Part shown: positions 50,792 through 57,195 of the stretch, one piece after another | Layout: each line of letters opens with the position of its first letter | How positions within the stretch are numbered: position 1 is the first letter of the stretch | Source of the DNA: CAWEQW01 sp963811365 | Lineage (GTDB): Bacteria; Actinomycetota; Actinomycetes; Propionibacteriales; Nocardioidaceae | DNA: 64,000 nt | Direction of reading: 5' to 3' | Assembly: GCA_963811365.1 (NCBI GenBank) | Contig: CAWEQW010000009.1 | Coordinates: 186,001 to 250,000 of the forward strand | Notes under the pieces: generated by a model | What the model saw: only the letters and a program-made list of their open reading frames with translations | The model's database searches: none | Told to the model about the DNA's origin: nothing | Program-made: the position numbers and the translations under genes

Positions 50792-51671
50792 GTGAGGTCG
50801 CCGCGCGGTTGGTGGCGCGACCCGTGGCGCAAGCCCCGGGTGCTGCTGGGGCTCACGCTGGCCTACCTCGCGTGGTCGCTGCTGCCGGTGCTGGTCGCGG
50901 TGCTGTTCTCGTTCAACGCCGGCCGTTCCCGGGCGAGCTGGCAGGGCTTCTCGATGCGGTGGTACTACGGCGACCCGCTCAGGTCGGTGTGGCACGACGC
51001 CAGCCTGCACACCGCGCTGACCCACACGCTGTGGCTGGGCGTGGTCGCGACCGTGGTCACGGTCCCGATCGGCGTGGCCATGGCGCTCGGTCTCGACCGC
51101 TGGCGCGGCCGGGTGCCCGCCGGTGCGAACCTCGCGGTGCTGGTCTCCTTCGTGCTGCCGGAGATCCTCATCGCGGTGTCGCTGCTGTTCGTCGCGACGG
51201 TGCTGACCACGCCCCTCGACCTCGGGACGACCGGTCAGGTGATCGGGCTGGTGACCTACCAGCTGTCCTACCCCGTGGTGATCGTGCGTGCCCGGCTGCT
51301 CACCATCGGCAAGGACTACGAGGAGGCGGCCGTCGACCTCGGCGCCTCACCCCTCGGCGCCGTGCGCCGGGTGCTGCTGCGGATGCTGCTGCCGGCGATC
51401 TTCGCGAGCGCGGTCCTCGTCTTCGCCGACGTCATCGACGACTTCATCATCGTCCGCTACCTGTCCGGCGACTCCTCGACGGAGCCGGTGTCGGTGAAGG
51501 TCTACAACACCGCGCGCGCGGCACCCACGCCTGCCCTCAACGCCCTCACCTCGCTGCTGCTGCTCGCGTCGCTGCTCGCCGTCACGCTCGGCTTCCTCGC
51601 CTACCGGTTGTTCACTCGCGGCGAGAAGGATGCGCGCAGCCTCGACGCGTTCGCCGGCAGAGGCGTAGCCT
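50792..51671 (+). CDS. potC: PotC-like permease, 3' end disturbed
   Basis: About 290 residues to the end of homology. Six helices beginning VLLGLTLAYLAWSLLPVLVAVLFSF; the EAA loop is EEAAVDLGASPLGAVRRVLLRMLLPAI near 190; DVIDDFIIVRYLSGDSSTEPVSVKVY and a last helix LLLLASLLAVTLGFLAYRLF follow PotC throughout. After SLDAFAGRG the frame has no stop and runs 737 nt into the Rieske gene in the wrong frame (to 52408). A TAG lies in another frame at 51666, so a one-base shift just before the end probably removed the natural stop. The coordinates given end where PotC-like sequence ends. Confidence 0.72.
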
Positions 51672-51673
51672 TT

Positions 51674-51689
51674 GAACCGTCATTCAGTC
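51674..51689. promoter_or_regulatory. Degenerate operator D before the Rieske gene
   Basis: GAACCGTCATTCAGTC keeps one full half-site (TCAGTC) of the regulon palindrome; the other arm is altered. TAGCCT (51666-51671) just upstream fits a -10 box, and the ATG of the Rieske gene is at 51705. It may be a weaker site for the same regulator. Confidence 0.45.
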
Positions 51690-51704
51690 GAAAGGTCCTC
51701 AGTC

Positions 51705-52850
51705 ATGGTCGCTGTCCCTCCTGCACCGCTCGACCCCGGCGGCGTGGCGCGCGCCCTCGCGCCCTTCGGGACCAGCCGGATGCTGCCGCGCGCGGCGTAC
51801 TTCGACGACGCCGTGCTGGCCTGGGAACGCGAGCACCTGTTCGGCGGCTGGCTCTGCCTGGGACGCGCCGACGACGTCCCGGTCGGTGGCCTGGCCGCCG
51901 AGTCGGTGGGTACGTACGGCGTGCTGCTGACCCGCGACCGGGGAGGCGAGCTGCGCGCGTTCGAGAACGCCTGCCGGCACCGCGGGCACGAGCTGCTGCC
52001 CTGCGGCACCAGGACCGAGGCGGTACGGGCCATGGTGTGCCCCTACCACGCCTGGACCTACCGCTTCGACGGAAGCCTGGCCGGCGCCCCCGGTTACCGC
52101 GAGCTCGCCGACTTCGACAGGGACGACTTCGCGCTCAAGCCGGTCGTGGTCAGGGAGTGGCACGGGTGGGTCTTCGTCGACCGGACCGGGCAGGGCGGGC
52201 CGTTCGAGGAGCACGTCGGCGACCTGGAGCAGGTCGTCTCCGGGTACGACGCGGGCAACCTGGTGACCCCCGTCGCGCACGAGTACGACGTGGCCGCGAA
52301 CTGGAAGGTGGTGGTCGAGAACTACCAGGAGTGCTACCACTGCTCGATGATCCATCCCGAGCTGTGCGCGGTCAGCCCGCCGGAGAGCGGGGAGAACCTG
52401 GACCCTGACGGCGACTGGGTCGGCGGGTGGATGGACCTGCGGCCGAACGCGGAGACCATGTCGCTCGACGGTCACAGCGGCGGCGTCGCGATGGCCCGGC
52501 TCGACGAGCGGGAGAAGCGCACGGTGATGTACGTCGCGGTGCTGCCGAACCTGCTGGTCAGCCTGCACCCGGACTACGTGATGACCCACCTGCTCACGCC
52601 GCTGGCGCCGGACCGCACCCGGATCCGCTGCTCCTGGGCGTTCCCTCCGCAGGTCGTTGCCGAGGACGGGTTCGACCCGTCGTACGCCGTGGACTTCTGG
52701 GACCTCACGAACCGGCAGGACTGGTCGGCCTGCGAGGGCGTCCAGCGGGGGATGCGGGCGCCGGGCTACGAGCCGGGTCCGCTGGCGCCGAGCGAGGACG
52801 GCGTCTACCAGTTCGTCGAGTACGTCGCCCGGGCCTACCAGGGCGGCTGA
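51705..52850 (+). CDS. Rieske oxygenase alpha subunit, CntA/GbcA-like
   Basis: 381 residues. The Rieske [2Fe-2S] site is CRHRGHELLPCG ... VCPYHAWTYRF (near 92-120), with Cys-x-His and Cys-x2-His pairs. The catalytic domain has NYQECYHCSMIHPEL (near 208-222), whose two His and the Asp in VDFWDLTNRQD bind mononuclear iron. This subgroup includes carnitine monooxygenase, glycine-betaine and stachydrine demethylases, which attack N-methyl compounds; the substrate here is inferred from that and from neighbours. No reductase gene is seen in the window. The ATG at 51705 is preferred to a TTG at 51672, which overlaps the operator. Confidence 0.88.
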   Translation: MVAVPPAPLDPGGVARALAPFGTSRMLPRAAYFDDAVLAWEREHLFGGWLCLGRADDVPVGGLAAESVGTYGVLLTRDRGGELRAFENACRHRGHELLPCGTRTEAVRAMVCPYHAWTYRFDGSLAGAPGYRELADFDRDDFALKPVVVREWHGWVFVDRTGQGGPFEEHVGDLEQVVSGYDAGNLVTPVAHEYDVAANWKVVVENYQECYHCSMIHPELCAVSPPESGENLDPDGDWVGGWMDLRPNAETMSLDGHSGGVAMARLDEREKRTVMYVAVLPNLLVSLHPDYVMTHLLTPLAPDRTRIRCSWAFPPQVVAEDGFDPSYAVDFWDLTNRQDWSACEGVQRGMRAPGYEPGPLAPSEDGVYQFVEYVARAYQGG

Positions 52851-52878
52851 GCCCGGGCCGCCACCACGGCCCCGGCGA

Positions 52879-52905
52879 CCGGCGCCCCGGCCACCGGGGC
52901 GCCGG
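52879..52905. terminator. Bidirectional hairpin terminator
   Basis: CCGGCGCCCCGG (52879-52890) pairs perfectly over 12 bp with 52894-52905 around a 3-nt loop, between the convergent ends of the Rieske gene (52850) and the MFS gene (52912). Confidence 0.65.
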
Positions 52906-52911
52906 CCACCG

Positions 52912-54468
52912 TCAGGCCGCCGCCGCAGCCGCCACCGCGTCGGACGGCACGTCCTGCCGGCGGGCGTTGATCACGAGGAAGCTCACCAGCCAGGCGCCCA
53001 CGAACAGCATCGCGCCGGCGAAGAAGGCGACGTGGTAGCCGTGGATGAACGCCAGTGGCGCCATCGCCTTGGCCTGGGCCGGGCTGGTCACGTTGGCGGT
53101 GAGGAACGCGGTGACCGCGCCGGCGAACAGCGTGTTGAGCAGAGCCGTGCCGAGCGAGCCGCCGATCTGCTGTGAGGTGTTCAGCACGGCGCTGGCCACG
53201 CCCGCGTCGTGCGCCTGCACACCGAGCAGGGCGGTGCTGGAGGCCGGGATGAACACGTTCGCGAGCCCTACGCTCAGCAGCAGCAGCGAGGGCAGGACGT
53301 GGGTCCAGTACGACGTGTCCGGACCGATCCGGGTCAGCAGCAGCATCCCGATGATGGCCAGCGAGAGCCCGGGCACCATCAGCCGTTTGGGGCCGACCCG
53401 CGGCAGCAGCTGCGCCACGACGCCGGCGGACAGGATCAGCGCCGCGCTGAACGGCAGGAAGGCGAAACCGGCCTTCAGCGGGCTGTAGCCCAAGTTGAGC
53501 TGGAAGTAGTAGGTCAGGAACAGGAACATCGCGAAGAGCCCCGCGCCGACCAGCAGGAAGGTCAGGTAGGAGCCGCCGCGGTTGCGGTCGAGCACCACCC
53601 GCAGGGGGAGCATCGGGTTGCGGCTGCGGCGCTCCCAGGCCACGAACGCGACGAGCAGCACGGCCGCTGCGACCAGCCACGCGATCGTCTTCGGGTCGCC
53701 CCAGCCCTGGACCGCGGTGTCGGCCGGGTTCTCCGGGTGCGCCGCCTTGGCTGCCTCGGTGAACCCGTAGACCAGGGAGAACAGGCCGGTGGTGGCCAGC
53801 AGCACCCCGGGGATGTCGTAGCGGGTGTCACCGTGGGCCTTGCTCTCGTGGACGATCGGGATGGCCGCCAGACCGACGATGATCGCGACCGGCACGTTCA
53901 CCCCGAGACACCAGCGCCAGGACGTGTACTCGGTGAGCACGCCCCCGACGATCAGCCCGATCGCCGCCCCTGCGCCGGCCAGCGCACCGAAGACGCCGAA
54001 GGCCTTGGCCCGCTCGTGGGGCTCGGTGAAGGTAACCGTCACCAGCGAGAGGGCGGCCGGCGCCATCAGCGCGGCGAACGCACCCTGCAGGGCGCGCGCA
54101 GCGAACAGCAGCTCTGCGGTCGGCGCGAGACCGCCGATGGCGGAGGCGAGCGCGAACCCGGTGAGCCCGATCAGGAAGGTGCGCTTGCGGCCCGTGTAGT
54201 CCGCGATCCGGCCACCGAGCAGGAGGAGCGACCCGAACGCCAGCGTGTAGGCGGTGACCACCCACTGCCGGTCGGCGTTGCTGATCCCCAGCTCACGCTG
54301 CGCCGACGGCAGCGCGATGTTCACGATCGAGGCGTCGAGGATGATCATCAGCTGCGCGGCGGCGAGCACCGCGAGGGCCCACCATCGTCGCGGGTCGACG
54401 TCGACGACGCCATTCGCGGAACCAGTGGTCGACGACGCCGTGGTGGCGGGGTTCGCTGCTTCGGACAC
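52912..54468 (-). CDS. DHA2-type MFS drug exporter
   Basis: 518 residues with 14 predicted membrane helices. LDASIVNIALPSAQRELGIS is the D1 motif of the 14-helix (EmrB/QacA) subfamily, GGRIADYTGRKRTFLIG is MFS motif A, and GGVLTEYTSWRWCLGVNVPVAI is motif C/D2 region, marking antiport export. Probable substrates are drugs or metabolites. AAGGAG 5 nt before GTG 54468 decides the start; the extra upstream frame to 54606 has no such site. It diverges from the acidic-peptide operon by 285 nt, so a link between exporter and peptide system is possible but unproven. Confidence 0.9.
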   Translation of the reverse strand: MSEAANPATTASSTTGSANGVVDVDPRRWWALAVLAAAQLMIILDASIVNIALPSAQRELGISNADRQWVVTAYTLAFGSLLLLGGRIADYTGRKRTFLIGLTGFALASAIGGLAPTAELLFAARALQGAFAALMAPAALSLVTVTFTEPHERAKAFGVFGALAGAGAAIGLIVGGVLTEYTSWRWCLGVNVPVAIIVGLAAIPIVHESKAHGDTRYDIPGVLLATTGLFSLVYGFTEAAKAAHPENPADTAVQGWGDPKTIAWLVAAAVLLVAFVAWERRSRNPMLPLRVVLDRNRGGSYLTFLLVGAGLFAMFLFLTYYFQLNLGYSPLKAGFAFLPFSAALILSAGVVAQLLPRVGPKRLMVPGLSLAIIGMLLLTRIGPDTSYWTHVLPSLLLLSVGLANVFIPASSTALLGVQAHDAGVASAVLNTSQQIGGSLGTALLNTLFAGAVTAFLTANVTSPAQAKAMAPLAFIHGYHVAFFAGAMLFVGAWLVSFLVINARRQDVPSDAVAAAAAA

Positions 54469-54753
54469 GAGGACTCCTTGCAGAGCGGCGGGCGAGCACG
54501 GTCGAAGGCGGGAACCGTGCCAGCCCAGCGTTGCTTCCCCCACCGACAGTTCGCCTCCTAATTTGGTCCGGTGGGCTAGACACGCGATCCGCCCGGACAG
54601 CCACACCGACCGGCACTCGAGCCGGATCTCCCGGGCGGTGCAGCGCCGGGCGTCGTGCTGCGTGCGCCGACTGCCGGTCCGAGTGGTCGGGTATCCGTGG
54701 CAGGGTTGGGTACCCGCCGGCGCGTCGGCGCCGGCTTACCACGAGGAGGACGC

Positions 54754-54975
54754 ATGACCACCACCCCGAACGAGCCCGTCGCGGACGAGGACATCGAGGA
54801 CATCTCCACCCCGGCGCCCAAGCTCGGCGGCGACGCCGACGGGACGGACACCGCGGACGCGGACGGCACCGACGGCGACAGCACCGACTCCACCGACGGC
54901 GACAGCACCGACTCCACCGACGGCGACAGCACCGACTCCACCGACGGCGGCGATGCCGACGGCACCGACGCCTGA
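54754..54975 (+). CDS. Acidic Asp/Ser/Thr repeat peptide, candidate hydroxylase substrate
   Basis: 73 residues, no signal peptide, no cysteine, no aromatic residue. An N-terminal part (MTTTPNEPVADEDIEDISTPAPKLGG) reads like a leader or recognition segment. The rest is Asp/Gly/Ser/Thr only, with DSTDSTDG three times in a row and flanking DADGTD copies. GAGGAGGA lies 4-6 nt before the ATG at 54754. The next gene, a JmjC-type oxygenase, overlaps it or starts 4 nt after it. Small acidic peptide plus oxygenase is an arrangement seen in peptide-modifying (RiPP) loci. Calcium binding by the Asp-rich part is another option. No function is known to me. Confidence 0.72.
   Translation: MTTTPNEPVADEDIEDISTPAPKLGGDADGTDTADADGTDGDSTDSTDGDSTDSTDGDSTDSTDGGDADGTDA
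54877..54948 (+). repeat. Perfect 3 x 24-nt tandem repeat in the acidic peptide gene
   Basis: Three identical 24-nt units at 54877-54900, 54901-54924 and 54925-54948, each encoding DSTDSTDG. Identity at all synonymous positions shows recent expansion, so copy number probably varies between strains while the frame is kept. Confidence 0.9.
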
Positions 54976-56107
54976 CCACGTGGACGCGCTCGCGCTCCTC
55001 AGCGGCGACACCCAGGCCTTCCGCGAGAAGGTCTGGGCGTCGCAGGTGCACCTGCACCACACCGACCCGCACCGGCTGGTCGGCGTGCTCTCCCTCGAGG
55101 ACGTCGACGGGCTCCTGACCGGGAGTGCGCTGCGGACGCCGACCGTGCGCGTCGTGCAGGACGGCTCGGTGCTGCCGGGGAGCCGGTTCACCCGCGCCGC
55201 GACGGTGGCCGGGCAGCCTCTGAGCGGGCTCGTGGACGCGCGGAAGGTCCTCGAGCTGTTCGACACCGGGGCGACCGTCGTACTCCAGGGACTGCACCGC
55301 TACTGGCCGCCGCTCACCCGGCTGGTCCGCGCCCTCGAGCTGGAGCTCGGGCATCCCTGCCAGGCCAACGCCTACCTCACCCCAGCGGGAAGCCAGGGCT
55401 TCTCCCGGCACAGCGACACCCACGACGTCTTCGTCTTCCAGACCCACGGCCGCAAGGAGTGGGAGGTGGTGGACGGCGGCGAGGAGCGCCAGGTGCTGCT
55501 CGAGCCGGGGCTGAGCATGTACCTGCCCACCGACACCCCGCATTCCGCGAGGAGCCAGGAGCAGACGTCGCTGCACGTCACCGTGGGGATCAACCGGCTC
55601 ACCTGGCGTCAGGTGCTGCGCCGGCTCACCGACGACCTGCTGGCGGGCGAGGTGTACGACGAGCCGCTGCCGGCCGGCTACCTCGACGAGCCCACCCGCC
55701 TCGCGGTGGGGCTGTCCGCGCGGCTGGCCTCGCTCGCCACCGGCATCGAGGCCCTCGACGAGACCGAGGCGGCCGACGGCCACGTGGCACGCTTCCTCAG
55801 CGCCCGGACGCCGGCCCTCGACGGCGGGCTCCTGGACCTGGTCCGCGTGGGCGCCCTGGACCAGGGGACCGTCGTCGCCCGGCGGCGCTCCGCCGCGTGC
55901 ACGCTGCGGGTCGACGGTGACCGGCTGCTCGTGCTGCTCGGTGACCGCGCGCTGCGGATGCCCGTGCGGCTCGTCGACCCGATGCGCTACGTCCGCGACC
56001 ACGAGTCGTTCCGGGTGGCCGACCTGTCGCCCTGGCTCGACGCCGAGAGCCGGCTGGTCGTCGTGCGCCGGCTGGTCCGGGCGGCCCTGCTGCGGATCGT
56101 GGAGTGA
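54953..56107 (+). CDS. JmjC/cupin-4 2-oxoglutarate-iron oxygenase
   Basis: 384 residues. FSRHSDTHDVFVFQTHGRKEWEV has the HxD iron pair (near 142-144) and PTDTPHSARS the distal His (near 187). The double-stranded beta-helix core and the helical C-terminus match the cupin-4 (ROXA/NO66/MINA) group, enzymes that hydroxylate ribosomal proteins or other peptides at the beta carbon. The gene overlaps the peptide gene by 23 nt if ATG 54953 is used; GTG 54980, 4 nt past the peptide stop, is an alternative that starts nearer the conserved part. Its probable substrate is the peptide encoded just upstream (inference). It overlaps the next gene by GTGA. Confidence 0.88.
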   Translation: MPTAPTPDHVDALALLSGDTQAFREKVWASQVHLHHTDPHRLVGVLSLEDVDGLLTGSALRTPTVRVVQDGSVLPGSRFTRAATVAGQPLSGLVDARKVLELFDTGATVVLQGLHRYWPPLTRLVRALELELGHPCQANAYLTPAGSQGFSRHSDTHDVFVFQTHGRKEWEVVDGGEERQVLLEPGLSMYLPTDTPHSARSQEQTSLHVTVGINRLTWRQVLRRLTDDLLAGEVYDEPLPAGYLDEPTRLAVGLSARLASLATGIEALDETEAADGHVARFLSARTPALDGGLLDLVRVGALDQGTVVARRRSAACTLRVDGDRLLVLLGDRALRMPVRLVDPMRYVRDHESFRVADLSPWLDAESRLVVVRRLVRAALLRIVE

Positions 56108-56994
56108 GCGAGCCGTTCCGTTGCTCGTCGGCCAGCGCCTCGCGGGACGAGCCGCTGGTCGGCACCGCGTCGACGGTGCGCGCCTTCCTGCTCGTCGAGG
56201 AGCCCGGGCCGTGGGGCGTCGACGCGCTACGCGACAGCCGGCTGCCGGAGGAGGTGAAGGGCTGGCTGCGAGGGCTGCGCGGGGTGCGGCCGCTGCTCGT
56301 CCGGCGGCAGGACCGGCGGCGAGGGGCAACGGGCGTACGGGTCTTCGCCGGCCGGGCCTCCGCGCGGCAGCCGCGCCTGGAGACGGCTGAGCTGTCCGAC
56401 GTCCGGGAGGTCACCGGGCTGGACGTCGAGGCGCTCCGCGAGGGGCGCTCTCCGGGGCTCTCGAGGGTCGCAGAGCCGCTGTACCTCGTCTGCACCCACG
56501 GTCGCCACGACGCCTGCTGCGCGGAGCGGGGCCGACCGCTGTGCGCCGCTCTGCACGTCGCCGCACGGGCGCAGGCCTGGGAGGTGTCGCACATCGGTGG
56601 CGACCGGTTCGCGGCCAACCTGCTGGTGCTGCCGGACGGTCTCTACTACGGGCGGCTCGGTCCGGAGGACGCCGCGCCGCTGGTCGCGGCGCACCGAGCC
56701 GGCGAGCTGGACCTCGACCACCTCCGAGGTCGTTGCGCCTACCCGTTCGGCGTCCAGGCCGCGGAGGTGCATCTCCGCCGACACCTGGGCGAGCTCGGGC
56801 TGGCGACCGTGCGGCTGCGCGGACACCACCAGGATGGCGCCGTCGTGCGGACGTGGTGGGACGTCGCGGGGACCACCTGGTCGGTGGACGTGCGAGCGAC
56901 GACCGTGGGCGCTCACCGGCTGACCTGCCGTTCCCTGTCCGCCCGCCCTGCGCCGATGTACGAGCTGGTCTCGCTCGACCGCCGGGCCGCCTAG
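56104..56994 (+). CDS. Sucrase/ferredoxin-like (Suc/Fer) protein
   Basis: 296 residues. CTHGRHDACCAERGRPLC (near 130-147) and HIGGDRFAANLLVLPDG (near 162-178) are the two signature stretches of the Suc/Fer-like family, which has a thioredoxin-like ferredoxin fold and binds a [2Fe-2S] or mixed His/Cys cluster. Known members are poorly understood. The GTG start overlaps the oxygenase stop by 4 nt, so it is co-translated. A plausible role is electron supply or iron reduction for the oxygenase. Its tail SLDRRAA is followed by a repeat tract. Confidence 0.86.
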   Translation: MSEPFRCSSASASRDEPLVGTASTVRAFLLVEEPGPWGVDALRDSRLPEEVKGWLRGLRGVRPLLVRRQDRRRGATGVRVFAGRASARQPRLETAELSDVREVTGLDVEALREGRSPGLSRVAEPLYLVCTHGRHDACCAERGRPLCAALHVAARAQAWEVSHIGGDRFAANLLVLPDGLYYGRLGPEDAAPLVAAHRAGELDLDHLRGRCAYPFGVQAAEVHLRRHLGELGLATVRLRGHHQDGAVVRTWWDVAGTTWSVDVRATTVGAHRLTCRSLSARPAPMYELVSLDRRAA

Positions 56995-56999
56995 CGGCC

Positions 57000-57092
57000 G
57001 GCACCGGGTGCGGCCGGCACCGGGTGCGGCCTGTGCCGGTGCGGCCTGTGCCGGTGCGGCCTGTGCGCGTGCGGCCTGTGCCGGTGCGGTCC
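57000..57092 (+). repeat. 15-nt tandem repeats after the Suc/Fer gene
   Basis: Five to six imperfect copies of CCGGTGCGGCCTGTG, starting a few bases after the Suc/Fer stop codon. The unit is partly self-complementary (CCGG, GGCC), so it may fold as a terminator array. It is non-coding on the plus strand, since the Suc/Fer frame has ended. Confidence 0.65.
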
Positions 57093-57144
57093 GGGCCGGT
57101 GGACAGGACGGGCCCGGAGGCCGTCGCTTGTCGGCGCCGTCACC

Positions 57145-57150
57145 TAGGGT
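57145..57150 (+). promoter_or_regulatory. -10 box TAGGGT of the recCB(D) operon
   Basis: TAGGGT predicts a start near 57157. The GTG at 57196 then has a ~39-nt leader with GGGAGGGGG 6 nt before it. No LexA box is visible. Confidence 0.5.
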
Positions 57151-57195
57151 CGTGACCGACGTTGACGAGCAGGCCGGGCGACGGGAGGGGGCCAC

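Noticed and set aside
51672..52408. Extension of the potC frame into the Rieske gene
   Set aside because: It would give a 538-aa permease whose last ~245 residues are Arg/Pro-rich shadow of a clear Rieske protein. Explained by loss of the stop.
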